A DNA stretch of 64,000 bases. It comes from an uncultured Anaeromusa sp. Lineage in GTDB: Bacteria; Bacillota; Negativicutes; Anaeromusales; Anaeromusaceae. A program made the translations under genes and the position numbers. Below the pieces are notes generated by a model that searched no databases, was not told where the DNA came from, and was given only the letters and a program-made list of their open reading frames with translations. How positions within the stretch are numbered: position 1 is the stretch's first letter; every line of letters begins with the position of its first letter. Below are positions 52,154 to 62,097 of this stretch, piece by piece. Where the stretch lies: contig NZ_OY764902.1 of assembly GCF_963668665.1 (NCBI RefSeq), positions 310,001 through 374,000 of the forward strand, written 5' to 3'.

Positions 52154-52690
52154 TTATAGTTCCAAACCTAGCTGAAATGCAGCATCAAGGCAAGGAAGGC
52201 CAGCGATTTCACCAGGAGATTCAACTCCCTGCGCACTGATAACGCCAAGGTTTTTCCAGCCTAGATAGTCAGCAAGGGACCGATAGTATTGCACTAGGGT
52301 GTTTGTAACAAAAGCCTCTTGTTTGCAAGCGGTTGTTAATAGGATGCTGGCAGTGATTTTTCGGCCGATGACGCTTTCGTTATAGGTCCGATCCAACAGA
52401 AGCTTGAAACTGCCAGGGAAACCGAGATAATACACAGGTGACGCAATGACGAGCGTATCGTGTTCTTGCAATAAGCGAGAAACTTCTTGCATGTCATCTT
52501 TTTGGATGCATTCTCCTTGATGTGTTTGGCAATAGTTGCAGCCTAAGCAAGGCGCGATGGTTTTATCGGGAATAAAATATTCTGTAACCTGGTGACCTTT
52601 CGTGAGGGCGCCTTTAATGAATGAAACAGCCAGTGTTGCGGAATTGCCAGTTTTTCTAGCGCTGCAATATAGAACCAATACTTTTCTCAT
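52154..52690 (-). CDS. NADPH-dependent FMN reductase / iron-sulfur flavoprotein-like protein
   Basis: 178 residues, flavodoxin-like fold. The FMN phosphate loop is near CSARKTGNSATL, and SPVYYLGFPGSFKLLLDR is typical. Cys48-x2-Cys51-x2-Cys54-x6-Cys61 (CLGCNYCQTHQGEC) matches the compact cluster motif of iron-sulfur flavoproteins, so a [4Fe-4S] cluster is likely. It starts on ATG with GAGGAGG upstream. It is divergent from the LysR gene, which probably regulates it. Such proteins detoxify oxygen species or reduce quinones and metals in anaerobes. Confidence 0.87.
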   Translation of the reverse strand: MRKVLVLYCSARKTGNSATLAVSFIKGALTKGHQVTEYFIPDKTIAPCLGCNYCQTHQGECIQKDDMQEVSRLLQEHDTLVIASPVYYLGFPGSFKLLLDRTYNESVIGRKITASILLTTACKQEAFVTNTLVQYYRSLADYLGWKNLGVISAQGVESPGEIAGLPCLDAAFQLGLEL

Positions 52691-52832
52691 GTTGATTTCC
52701 TCCTCGGAATTTGAAATATTGTCAAATTAAAGGTATCATAAAGAAAAGTATCCGTAAAATTGATTTTAGTAATAGAAACAATCGAATACAATGATAGTTT
52801 GTTGTTTAAAAATGGTAAAGAGGAGGAAATGT

Positions 52833-53717
52833 ATGGACTTCAAATTGCTGCGTAGTTTTAAGATTGTTGCGGAACTTGAGAATATAAGTCATGCTGCAAC
52901 AGCATTGGGGTATGCGCAATCAACTATTACAACCCAGATTCAACAAGTGGAAAACGAGCTAGAGGTGAAACTGTTTGAACGTTTGGGTAATCGAATTTGT
53001 CTGACGGAAGCGGGAAGAACCTTCTTAGAATATACGGAGCAAATTCTTTTTACCATGGATCGTGCGAAAGAAAATTTGAAGCATGCCAGCCAGCCTTGTG
53101 GAGTATTAAAAATAGCAGGGATTCATTCATTATGCGCCAGTATCATGCCTGGTCTTGTAAAAGAATACAAAGAAAAGTATCCAAATGTAAAACTTGAAAT
53201 TGTAACAGGAACGATTGGAGACGTACTTGAGAAGGTGAAAATAGGCAACGTTGACGTGGCTTTATATATGGACTTTGCAGAAGCGCCTAAAGATGTGCTT
53301 GTCGCCTTTGAGAAAAGAAATCCGCTCTGCTTTTTGTGCGGACCTGATAATCCGCTTCGCTATAAAACAAATCTCACACTCAAGGATATCGAAAAAGAAC
53401 CCTTTCTGGTTACAGAAAAAGAATGTCGGTATCGCAAGAAATTTGAGCAGATGTTCGAGGCGAGACGATTAACGCCTGCTATTTATTTTGAAACAGGAAA
53501 TACAGAGATTATTAAAAAATTTGTAGAGAACAACATAGGCATTGCGTTACTACCGGAGGTTGCGGTCCAGTCGGAAATTAAAGAAGGAAAGCTGGTAAAA
53601 TTAGATGTTGCTGAAAAGATAGAAGAACCTTTTATTCGGCTTATTTATCATAAAGACAAGTGGCTTGCCGCTGCTATAACGAAATTTGCGGAGTTGATGA
53701 GTGCGCTGTTAGTATGA
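52833..53717 (+). CDS. LysR-family transcriptional regulator
   Basis: 294 residues. The N-terminal helix-turn-helix (FKIVAELENISHAATALGYAQSTITTQIQQVE) is followed by a periplasmic-binding-like effector domain (VLKIAGIHSLCASIMPGLV; IGNVDVALYMDF). ATG 52833 follows AGGAGGAA; the frame runs further upstream but without a site. It is divergent from the FMN reductase/iron-sulfur flavoprotein gene with 142 bp between, the standard layout for a LysR regulator and its target. The inducer is unknown. Confidence 0.93.
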   Translation: MDFKLLRSFKIVAELENISHAATALGYAQSTITTQIQQVENELEVKLFERLGNRICLTEAGRTFLEYTEQILFTMDRAKENLKHASQPCGVLKIAGIHSLCASIMPGLVKEYKEKYPNVKLEIVTGTIGDVLEKVKIGNVDVALYMDFAEAPKDVLVAFEKRNPLCFLCGPDNPLRYKTNLTLKDIEKEPFLVTEKECRYRKKFEQMFEARRLTPAIYFETGNTEIIKKFVENNIGIALLPEVAVQSEIKEGKLVKLDVAEKIEEPFIRLIYHKDKWLAAAITKFAELMSALLV

Positions 53718-53747
53718 TCAGCATACTCTGATATAGCATGGGATAAA

Positions 53748-53794
53748 TAAAAATCCCGTGAAAAACCGTAGTGGCTTTTCACGGGATTTTTATT
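53748..53794 (+). terminator. Bidirectional terminator between lysR and superoxide reductase genes
   Basis: AAAAATCCCGTGAAAA / TTTTCACGGGATTTTT, a 16-bp stem with an 11-base loop, usable from both strands. Confidence 0.9.
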
Positions 53795-53835
53795 TGTGTT
53801 TTATAAGTTGGCTTTTGAAGACTAGCCCTGGAAAC

Positions 53836-54282
53836 TTATTTTTTCACAGTGCTTTTCCAAAGTCCATGGAGATTGCAATAGGCATAGACGTCAACTTCGG
53901 CGGCGTTACAGACGCAGAAAGTTGCTTCCGGCGCTTGACCAGCCTCCAGAGTAATGCGCTGTACTGTGTCGTTATAGACAATGGTAATCCATTGGATGAA
54001 ATGCTCTGTCAACATAGGATGGGCAACGCTGCCTACTTTAACGTTTAGTTTGCCGTCATCCGTAAATGTAGCTACAGGCAAGTGCTTTTCGGTAGAAGCT
54101 TCTACTGTGTTTGGTTCCAATAGCTCCATGGGTTTGTCGCAGCAAGTGACAATGGCATCGGCAATGAAGCAAGTCCGCGCATAGGAAGCTTCGCCACAAG
54201 TGAATTTCTTTTGTCCCAGCTCAACTACTTCCAGGGTATAACCACAAGCGGCACAACGGTAAATCCCCAAATTCTTAGCCAT
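53836..54282 (-). CDS. dfx: Desulfoferrodoxin (superoxide reductase, two-iron type)
   Basis: 148 residues. An N-terminal rubredoxin-like centre I has Cys10, Cys13, Cys47 and Cys48 (YRCAACGY; VTCCDKP) and a longer spacer between the pairs than in classical desulfoferrodoxin. The catalytic centre II is complete: His67 (EKHLP), His88 and His94 (AHPMLTEHF), Cys136 and His139 (YCNLHGLW). It reduces superoxide to peroxide without making oxygen, suiting an anaerobe. AGGAGGG precedes the ATG. KatG lies on the opposite side of the shared intergenic region and could remove the peroxide. Confidence 0.95.
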   Translation of the reverse strand: MAKNLGIYRCAACGYTLEVVELGQKKFTCGEASYARTCFIADAIVTCCDKPMELLEPNTVEASTEKHLPVATFTDDGKLNVKVGSVAHPMLTEHFIQWITIVYNDTVQRITLEAGQAPEATFCVCNAAEVDVYAYCNLHGLWKSTVKK

Positions 54283-54354
54283 AAGATACCCTCCTTCAAC
54301 CGAATTGTAGAATGCGATACAATATAGTTAGAATTTTCACAACACTATAATTTC

Positions 54355-54383
54355 ATCATAAGATGTTTTATTGATATTGTCAA
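54355..54383 (-). promoter_or_regulatory. Promoter of the superoxide reductase gene
   Basis: On the minus strand: TTGACA, 17-base spacer, TATGAT. The rest of the 284-bp region to katG holds no clear sigma-A promoter for katG; a PerR-type operator was looked for and not convincingly found. Confidence 0.6.
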
Positions 54384-54548
54384 TCTTGAAACTAGCTTAA
54401 AGTGGAAAAGGTCTATGAAAGGATGATAATAATTTATTAGAAGCCAGGTGAGCAAAAGGAATTTAGCACAGGTTGGAGAATAACAAGAATTGTCAGAAAA
54501 CAACTAAAGCAGCTTTGATTCTGGCAGAGTAAAGGAGAACGTTATTGA

Positions 54549-56762
<2,214 letters not shown>

Positions 56763-56781
56763 GTGGATTAAAGGAGAATAA

Positions 56782-56829
56782 AAACGAAAAGGCGCTTGGT
56801 TTTAAAAAGCCGAGCGTCTTTTCGTTTTT
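56782..56829 (+). terminator. Terminator after katG
   Basis: AAAACGAAAAGGCGCTTGG / CCGAGCGTCTTTTCGTTTT, a long stem with one mismatch/wobble region and a 10-base loop. Confidence 0.85.
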
Positions 56830-56870
56830 GTGGAATAGGGGTAAAAAACAAAAATTACGCGAGGGGGTTA

Positions 56871-56898
56871 TTGACATATGTCGGAAAAGTGCTAAGAT
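56871..56898 (+). promoter_or_regulatory. Promoter of the DUF5320 / orange-protein-like group
   Basis: TTGACA, 16-base spacer, TAAGAT. A small inverted repeat ATATG-AAA-CATAT follows directly at about 56902-56914 and may be an operator. Confidence 0.6.
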
Positions 56899-56941
56899 AG
56901 AGATATGAAACATATACCAAAACAAAAAGGGGGAAGCAACA

Positions 56942-57223
56942 ATGCCAAGAAGAGATGGAACGGGGCCAATGGGCCAAGGGCCGCTTAGTGGTCGCAAGAC
57001 GGGGGCGTGTGGTGGACAAGGAAAGGGGCAAGGCGCAGGCGGCATGGGAAAAGGTATGGGGCGTGGAGCTGGTCAGGGATTTGGGCAAGGAATGGCACAG
57101 GGAAATCGCGGAGCGATTAGTACGCAAGGCAGTGAGCTCTTAGCGAAAGAAGAACTGCTGCAAGAAAAAAAGATGCTCCAACAAAGGCTAGAAATGATTA
57201 ACAAGGACTTGGAAAAAGTGTAA
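56942..57223 (+). CDS. DUF5320-type Gly/Met-rich small protein
   Basis: 93 residues. The N-terminal half is very rich in Gly, Gln, Met and Arg, starting with the family hallmark MPRRDGTGPMGQGPLSGR; the C-terminal half is a coiled coil (LLAKEELLQEKKMLQQRLEMI). AAAGGGGGAAG precedes the ATG. Members are commonly found next to NifX-like and Mrp-like genes in anaerobes, as here, but their role is not known. It is the first gene of the group and is followed by a strong hairpin that may limit read-through. Confidence 0.85.
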   Translation: MPRRDGTGPMGQGPLSGRKTGACGGQGKGQGAGGMGKGMGRGAGQGFGQGMAQGNRGAISTQGSELLAKEELLQEKKMLQQRLEMINKDLEKV

Positions 57224-57226
57224 AAT

Positions 57227-57265
57227 AAAGCAGACGGCGGGAAGAAATTTCCCGCCGTCTGCTTT
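57227..57265 (+). terminator. Hairpin between DUF5320 and DUF134 genes
   Basis: AAAGCAGACGGCGGGAA / TTCCCGCCGTCTGCTTT, a 17-bp perfect stem. The T-run is short, so it may be a partial terminator or a 3'-end stabiliser. Confidence 0.65.
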
Positions 57266-57292
57266 GGTGAATACGAACAAGAGGTGAAGAGT

Positions 57293-57661
57293 GTGCCAAG
57301 ACCCAGAAAATGGCGTCGTATCTGTGAACTTCCACAAATAGATTCGTTTGGACCGCTTGTGCCTGCGGCCTCTCAGCAAGAAGTCGTTATTATGACAGTT
57401 GACGAATATGAAACCATTCGTTGGATTGATGTAGAAGGTTTGCTGCAGGAAGAATGCGCAGTTCGTATGAATGTAGCTCGGACAACGGTGCAAAAAATAT
57501 ATAACGACGCTCGGCGCAAGTTAGGTCTGGCTTTAGTAAAAGGGAGGACGCTTCGTATAGAGGGCGGTGAGTACCGGCTTTGTGAAGAAGAAGAGCCGGT
57601 TATGCAGTGCGGCAGATGTCATCGCCGAAGACATGGAAGGTATGATGAATCATTGGATTGA
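57293..57661 (+). CDS. DUF134-family putative DNA-binding protein
   Basis: 122 residues. Family features: VPRPRKWRRICELP start, TVDEYETIRWIDVEGLLQEE and a helix-turn-helix (ECAVRMNVARTTVQKIYNDAR) followed by LVKGRTLRIEGGEY. A short Cys-containing tail (CGRCHRRRHG) could bind zinc or iron. GTG 57293 is chosen because it gives the family start and lies 6 bases after GAGGTG. DUF134 proteins usually accompany NifX-type and Mrp-type genes and are likely regulators of that group. Confidence 0.85.
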   Translation: MPRPRKWRRICELPQIDSFGPLVPAASQQEVVIMTVDEYETIRWIDVEGLLQEECAVRMNVARTTVQKIYNDARRKLGLALVKGRTLRIEGGEYRLCEEEEPVMQCGRCHRRRHGRYDESLD

Positions 57662-57721
57662 CGGATGAAAAATAAAACAGTATGCTGAAAAAGAAATCAT
57701 ATGCGGAAAAGAGGAGCCTAG

Positions 57722-58153
57722 ATGCCAAGACCGACAAAAGAACGCGCAGTTGGGATGATACCGCCTTGGGCACGGTTCAAACCGGCAGGAATACCGATAG
57801 AAGAATTGGATGACGAGAATATTACGGTTGAAGAGATGGAAGCTTTGCGGCTGGCTGATTTGGAAGGAATGGATCAGGACCAAGCTTCGCAATGCATGGA
57901 TGTGTCCAAACCGACTTTTTGCCGGGTGCTCATGCAGGCACGGCAAAAGGTGGCTCGCGCTCTTTGGCAGGCAAAATGTCTGCAAGTCGAAGGCGGAAAT
58001 TTTCGCTTGGAAAAAGGATGTCCCCGCGGAAAAAGTCTGTGGAGATGCGAGTCTTGTGGTCATCAGTGGCGAGGCCGTTGTGCAAGAGGGCGTTGCGGTG
58101 GAGAGAGCCATTGCCCTAAGTGCGGAGGAGATCAAGTGCGCTTAGATGATTGA
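57722..58153 (+). CDS. Second DUF134-family putative regulator with zinc-ribbon tail
   Basis: 143 residues. MPRPTKERAV start, TVEEMEALRLADLEGMDQDQ and a helix-turn-helix (ASQCMDVSKPTFCRVLMQAR) as in the previous gene. The C terminus is a Cys-rich ribbon: CESCGHQWRGRC, then CPKCGG. GAGGAGCC lies just before the ATG. Two unlike DUF134 copies in a row suggest different operators or ligands. The promoter of the NifX-like genes begins immediately after its stop. Confidence 0.85.
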   Translation: MPRPTKERAVGMIPPWARFKPAGIPIEELDDENITVEEMEALRLADLEGMDQDQASQCMDVSKPTFCRVLMQARQKVARALWQAKCLQVEGGNFRLEKGCPRGKSLWRCESCGHQWRGRCARGRCGGESHCPKCGGDQVRLDD

Positions 58154-58157
58154 GTGC

Positions 58158-58186
58158 TTGACGGCTTTTCGTGCTTGCGATACAAT
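58158..58186 (+). promoter_or_regulatory. Promoter of the NifX-family genes
   Basis: TTGACG, 17-base spacer, TACAAT, starting 5 bases after the second DUF134 gene. Confidence 0.65.
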
Positions 58187-58207
58187 TAGCATAGTGAAAC
58201 AGATTTC

Positions 58208-58234
58208 AAAAGACATTTTCGAATGTCTTTTTTT
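58208..58234 (+). terminator. TTCG-loop hairpin in the leader of the NifX-family genes
   Basis: AGACATT-TTCG-AATGTCT followed by seven T. It sits about 18 bases after the expected transcription start and 42 bases before the gene, so it would act as an attenuator unless opened. It could instead stop read-through from upstream. Confidence 0.7.
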
Positions 58235-58275
58235 GAAAATGATTTTGAAACATGTTTTACAAAAGGAGGCTGAAT

Positions 58276-58638
58276 ATGAAAGTAGTAATTACCGCTCAAA
58301 ATGAGCAACCGGGACAAGTGATGGAATTGCGCTTTGGCAGGGCGCCTTTTTTCTGTGTATATGACACAGAAAGCGGTAAATGGGAAAGTGTAAATAACAC
58401 CACCAATATGAATGCGGCTCAAGGCGCTGGGATTCAAGCGGCGCAAGCTGTAGAACGTTTGGGGGCCAAAGTGGTTATTACAGGCCACGTCGGTCCAAAG
58501 GCGTTTCGGGTATTGGAAGCCAATCAGGCTGAAGTGTATTTGGCTCAAGAAGGGTTAACAGTAGAAGCCGCCATGGAAGCCTGGAAAGCAGGCAAACTGC
58601 AGCGTCAGCTTCAAGCGGATGTAGAAGGTCATTGGTAA
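58276..58638 (+). CDS. NifX/NifB-type (dinitrogenase iron-molybdenum cofactor domain) protein 1
   Basis: 120 residues, one NifX-like fold: VVITAQNEQPGQVMELRFGRAPFFCVYD, NMNAAQGAGIQAAQAVERLGAKVVITGHVGP. Members bind metal-sulfur clusters; the orange protein of Desulfovibrio carries a Mo-Cu sulfide cluster in this fold. ATG 58276 has AAAGGAGGC upstream. Followed after 49 bp by a second, diverged copy. Cluster binding is inferred from the family. Nitrogen fixation genes are absent. Confidence 0.88.
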   Translation: MKVVITAQNEQPGQVMELRFGRAPFFCVYDTESGKWESVNNTTNMNAAQGAGIQAAQAVERLGAKVVITGHVGPKAFRVLEANQAEVYLAQEGLTVEAAMEAWKAGKLQRQLQADVEGHW

Positions 58639-58687
58639 ATTCTATTGCGATAAATAATAACGGTATAATTTGGAGGAGGAAATTTTA

Positions 58688-59053
58688 ATGGAAAAGTATG
58701 GAGTACCAACCTATCAGGGAATGTTGTGCGCTCATTTTGGTCATTGCGAGCAGTTTGCTATTGTAGCCGTAGAGAATGGCCAGGTACAGGGGCTGGAAAT
58801 GCTGACGCCGCCGCCGCATGAACCAGGAGTTATTCCTAACTGGCTGGCGCAGCAGGGCGTGCATAAAGTGATTGCCGGAGGCATGGGGGTTAAGGCTCAG
58901 ATGATTTTCGCTACCCATGGCATTGAAGTAGTCTGCGGTGCATCGGCGCAAGAGCCGCGAGAACTAGTGCGCTTGTATTTGGCCGGACAACTGGTGCAAG
59001 GTGATAATCCTTGCTCTCATGAAGAGGGACAGCCCTGCACTGGTCATAAGTAA
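58688..59053 (+). CDS. NifX/NifB-type protein 2
   Basis: 121 residues, the same fold with MLCAHFGHCEQFAIVAVENG, TPPPHEPGVIPNWLAQQGVHKVIAGGMGVKAQ. The C-terminal tail has Cys and His (NPCSHEEGQPCTGHK). The CAHFGHCE variant and the histidine-rich tail suggest metal binding. GGAGGAGG lies 8 bases before ATG 58688. It lies in the same transcript as the first copy and the PaaK-like gene. Confidence 0.88.
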   Translation: MEKYGVPTYQGMLCAHFGHCEQFAIVAVENGQVQGLEMLTPPPHEPGVIPNWLAQQGVHKVIAGGMGVKAQMIFATHGIEVVCGASAQEPRELVRLYLAGQLVQGDNPCSHEEGQPCTGHK

Positions 59054-59068
59054 AAAAGAGGTGGAGCT

Positions 59069-59953
59069 TTGAGCGAAGAAGTTAAGAAAGATTCGCCCGA
59101 AGAGCTTTGGCAAGATTGTCTGCTTTGGGCTCGGGAAAAAGACAATGATTTTAAAGAACGTTGCCGCGTTGCGGGCGTGAATTCAGAGAAGCTGCCTCTA
59201 AAAGAGTTAGCGGCTTTGCCTTTACAGCCTAAACCCGAACCCTCTGCGTCTCCTTTTTCGCGTTTGACTCTGCCTTTAAGCGGTGTTGCACGGTTAATGA
59301 ATTCAACGCCGTATTTGGTAGAGGAAGTGGACGATTGGGCGCAGAAAAGCGCTTTTTGGCTTCGTTCTTGCGGCATGACGCTAGCTTCCATTTTGTTAAT
59401 TGCCGATGGAATGGATGGTGAAGGTCCTGGTTGGGGCGTGCTGGAAGGCGCTAAAACTATGCAGACTACTGTTGTTTCCTTAAGTGCGCGTCCGTGGGAA
59501 ACCGTCAGCGAATGCGGCGCCAGTGCGTGCGCTTTAACGGCAGAGCTGCTGGATGGCTGGGTGAAAAGCGGCGAAGGACCGGGAACGTGCCGGACATTTT
59601 TTTGTTTGACTGCGGGAGTGTCCGAGGAACAACGGCAAGCTTGGCAAAAGTACTTAGGCTATCCTGTGTATCTTCAGTGGGGCTTGCCTGGGCTGCAGGC
59701 GTCTCTTGTCGCCTGGGAGTGCCCGCAAGGGGGCGGGTTCCACTTGCCTATTGATTCGTTTTGGCCGGAACTCATTGATCCGCAGACGCAAGAGTTGACG
59801 GCGCCTGGTGTGGCAGGCGAGCTAGTGCTGACCGCGCTGAGGCGGCGAAGTTCTCCGGCGATTCGCATGCGAACCGGCTGGGTAGGACGGTTTGCGGAAA
59901 AAACTTGCCGTTGCGGCAGTCCGTATCCTAAGTTTATACCAGAAGAGTTTTAA
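59069..59953 (+). CDS. PaaK-like adenylate-forming enzyme remnant without ATP-binding loop
   Basis: 294 residues, against about 430 for phenylacetate-CoA ligase. The C-terminal part matches PaaK (YLQWGLPGLQASLVAWECPQGGGFHLPIDSFWPELIDP-like sequence, GELVLTALRRRSSPAIRMRTG, CRCGSPYPK). The usual SSGTTGKP-type phosphate loop and part of the N-terminal domain are not present; in that place is LRSCGMTLASILLIADG. An ordinary ligase reaction is therefore unlikely. TTG 59069 follows GAGGTGGAG. Such shortened proteins accompany ORP/NifX groups in some anaerobes in my recollection; their function is unknown. Confidence 0.72.
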   Translation: MSEEVKKDSPEELWQDCLLWAREKDNDFKERCRVAGVNSEKLPLKELAALPLQPKPEPSASPFSRLTLPLSGVARLMNSTPYLVEEVDDWAQKSAFWLRSCGMTLASILLIADGMDGEGPGWGVLEGAKTMQTTVVSLSARPWETVSECGASACALTAELLDGWVKSGEGPGTCRTFFCLTAGVSEEQRQAWQKYLGYPVYLQWGLPGLQASLVAWECPQGGGFHLPIDSFWPELIDPQTQELTAPGVAGELVLTALRRRSSPAIRMRTGWVGRFAEKTCRCGSPYPKFIPEEF

Positions 59954-60018
59954 AACAGAGCGTTAGAGCGAGAGCTCTGGCGCTTTTATCCTATTATTTG
60001 CTTAAAGAGGTGGCTTTT

Positions 60019-60273
60019 ATGAAATATAAAACCGTCGGATCTTGTGCAAAAGAAATATCCTTTGAAATTCATGATGGCAAATTGAGTCAAGTCTTCTTTA
60101 AAGGAGGCTGTCCCGGTAATTTACGGGCCATTAGCATTTTATTGGAAGGAATGGACGTGCAAGACGTGATTGATAAATTTAGCGGTAATCTTTGCCGCAA
60201 TGGTACTTCCTGCACGGATCAGTTGGCGCAAGCATTGGAGGAATGGCAAAAAAGCCAAGAACGTACTGCATGA
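60019..60273 (+). CDS. TSCPD-domain protein (TIGR03905-like)
   Basis: 84 residues. The family core is visible: KTVGSCAKEISFEIHDGKLSQVFFKGGCPGNLRAIS and LCRNGTSCTDQLAQAL. The name-giving TSCPD motif appears as TSCTD. Three conserved cysteines could bind a metal or a ribonucleotide-type ligand, as the domain also occurs at the end of B12-dependent ribonucleotide reductases. GAGGTGG precedes ATG 60019. Role unknown. Confidence 0.85.
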   Translation: MKYKTVGSCAKEISFEIHDGKLSQVFFKGGCPGNLRAISILLEGMDVQDVIDKFSGNLCRNGTSCTDQLAQALEEWQKSQERTA

Positions 60274-60324
60274 ACCATAAAAAATATATTTCCCAACGAG
60301 ACTTTTAGGATGAGGAGTGAACTT

Positions 60325-61185
60325 ATGCGTATTAGCATTGCCAGCGGCAAAGGCGGTACTGGAAAGACTACTCTGACGACATTGATGATGCAGAAAGCGC
60401 CAACAGATAGTATTATTTGGGTTGATTGTGATGTAGAAGCGCCTGATGGCGATGTTTTTGGCGAGGTAGAGTGGCGTCAGGAACAAGTAGTGACGAGGCA
60501 AGTTCCTGAATTGTTCGGCGAGTGTATTGGATGTGGTACTTGTGCGGATCTATGTCGTTTTCAAGCCCTGGCTATGGCTGGGGGAAAACCAATGGTATTT
60601 CCGGAATTATGCCATTCTTGCGGTGTTTGTGTCCGACATTGTCCGGCGCAGGTATTGCGGGAGCGGCCAGAAGAAGTGGGGCAGGTGCGCTGTGGTGTTT
60701 GGCGAAAAGACGGGCAGGAACATGTATATATTCAAGGACTGCTCAAAATTGGCAGCGTAGCAAGCACAGTCGTAATTGATGCGGCTAAAAAAGCGGCAGC
60801 TGCAGGAAAGCCGGAGTTGACCCTTGTTGATTGTCCTCCTGGAACTACCTGTTCCATGGTAGCGGCTGTCAAAGGGAGCGATTGCTGCATTTTGGTTACG
60901 GAACCAAGCTTGTTTGGCATTCATGATTTGAGAGGCGCTCTTTCTGTCGCAGCCAGGATTGGCATTCCGGCGGGAGTTGTGCTCAATAAAAGCGATGGAA
61001 GTCATCTGGAAAAAGAAGTAGAAAAACTATGCCAGACTATGAACGTGCCGCTCCTTTTGCGGATTCCTTATTCTAGGGAATTTGCCCAAAAATATGCTGC
61101 TGGGAATATCGATACGCAGATTTCGGTGGATTGGCCGAATTTTTGGCTGCAAGTGAGAGCGTTGGCCAAGGGGGATAAAGCATGA
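60325..61185 (+). CDS. MinD/Mrp-type P-loop ATPase with inserted 2[4Fe-4S] ferredoxin domain (1)
   Basis: 286 residues. A deviant Walker A, SGKGGTGKTT, is at the N terminus. A ferredoxin insertion at about 68-110 carries two CxxCxxC-type motifs (CIGCGTCADLC, CHSCGVCVRHC). The ATPase core then continues (VDCPPGTTCSM; NKSD). This architecture is found in the paired ATPases of the orange-protein complex. GAGGAG precedes ATG 60325. It overlaps the next, similar gene by ATGA, and the two probably form a heterodimer. They may load or reduce clusters on the NifX-like proteins. Confidence 0.92.
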   Translation: MRISIASGKGGTGKTTLTTLMMQKAPTDSIIWVDCDVEAPDGDVFGEVEWRQEQVVTRQVPELFGECIGCGTCADLCRFQALAMAGGKPMVFPELCHSCGVCVRHCPAQVLRERPEEVGQVRCGVWRKDGQEHVYIQGLLKIGSVASTVVIDAAKKAAAAGKPELTLVDCPPGTTCSMVAAVKGSDCCILVTEPSLFGIHDLRGALSVAARIGIPAGVVLNKSDGSHLEKEVEKLCQTMNVPLLLRIPYSREFAQKYAAGNIDTQISVDWPNFWLQVRALAKGDKA

Positions 61186-62039
61186 AAGAAATTGTTGTGC
61201 TAAGCGGCAAAGGCGGCAGTGGCAAAACTTCGGTGAGTGCTGCGTTGGCGCGCATTTTAGAAAAAAAGGTTTTGGTGGATTGCGATGTTGATGCCGCTAA
61301 TTTTTATCTGACGCTGAACGCGAAAGAAATTGAAAGGCAACCTTTTTTTGCGGGGCTGGAAGCGTTTGTCGATCAAGCTCTTTGTACGAGCTGCGGGAAA
61401 TGTGAAGAAGTGTGTCGCTTTGGTGCTATTACTAGCGCCGGAGTAGTAGACGAGCTTGCTTGTGAAGGCTGCGGCGCCTGTGCATTGGTATGTCCGCAAA
61501 AAGCGGTGGATATGAGGGAACGGCAGGCAGGCTGTTGGCTGGTATCGGAAAGTCCCTTTGGGACTTTGGTACATGCGGAATTGGGCATTGCAATTGAAAA
61601 TTCGGGGAAGTTAGTTTCTCAGGTGCGTCGGGAGGCTAAAGAACGGGCTCTGCTGCAGGGGGCGGAATGGCTTTTGGTCGACGGTCCTCCCGGTGTAGGC
61701 TGTCCTACGATTGCTTCTTTAACCGGGGCTGATGCTGTGCTGTTGGTATTAGAACCGACAGGAAGCGGCTTGGCTGATGCGAAACGCTTAGTGGCGCTGG
61801 CAAAACACTTTGAAGTTCCGGTGCTGGCATGTATTAATAAGGCGACCTTGCATGAGGGGCAAACAGCCATTGCTAGAAAATGGATTGCGGATTCGGGGCT
61901 TGTGCCGGTAGGCGAACTTCCTTATCATGAAGCCTTTCGCAAGGCGTCTTCCGAAGGCTGCAGCATTTGGGAAAGCGGCGGCAAAGAGCTGCAGACAGCA
62001 ATCCAACTATTATGGCAGAACGTGCAAAAAGCGTTATAG
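61182..62039 (+). CDS. MinD/Mrp-type P-loop ATPase with inserted 2[4Fe-4S] ferredoxin domain (2)
   Basis: 285 residues, paralogue of the preceding gene: SGKGGSGKTS at the N terminus, ferredoxin motifs CTSCGKCEEVC and CEGCGACALVC at about 65-105, VDGPPGVGCPT and a GSGLADAKRLVALAK region. It starts inside the stop of the first copy (ATGA). Adjacent pairs of this kind are characteristic of the orp/NifX groups of anaerobes. Their physiological reaction is not settled. Confidence 0.92.
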   Translation: MKEIVVLSGKGGSGKTSVSAALARILEKKVLVDCDVDAANFYLTLNAKEIERQPFFAGLEAFVDQALCTSCGKCEEVCRFGAITSAGVVDELACEGCGACALVCPQKAVDMRERQAGCWLVSESPFGTLVHAELGIAIENSGKLVSQVRREAKERALLQGAEWLLVDGPPGVGCPTIASLTGADAVLLVLEPTGSGLADAKRLVALAKHFEVPVLACINKATLHEGQTAIARKWIADSGLVPVGELPYHEAFRKASSEGCSIWESGGKELQTAIQLLWQNVQKAL

Positions 62040-62097
62040 CAGCAAGCACGGCTTGTGATAAAGAAAATATTATAGAAAAATTGAAGGAGTAGGAACT

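Noticed and set aside
58276..59053. NifX-family genes as nitrogen-fixation accessory genes
   Set aside because: They are small stand-alone domains beside DUF134, Mrp and ferredoxin-MinD genes, which is the orange-protein-like context, not a nif cluster.
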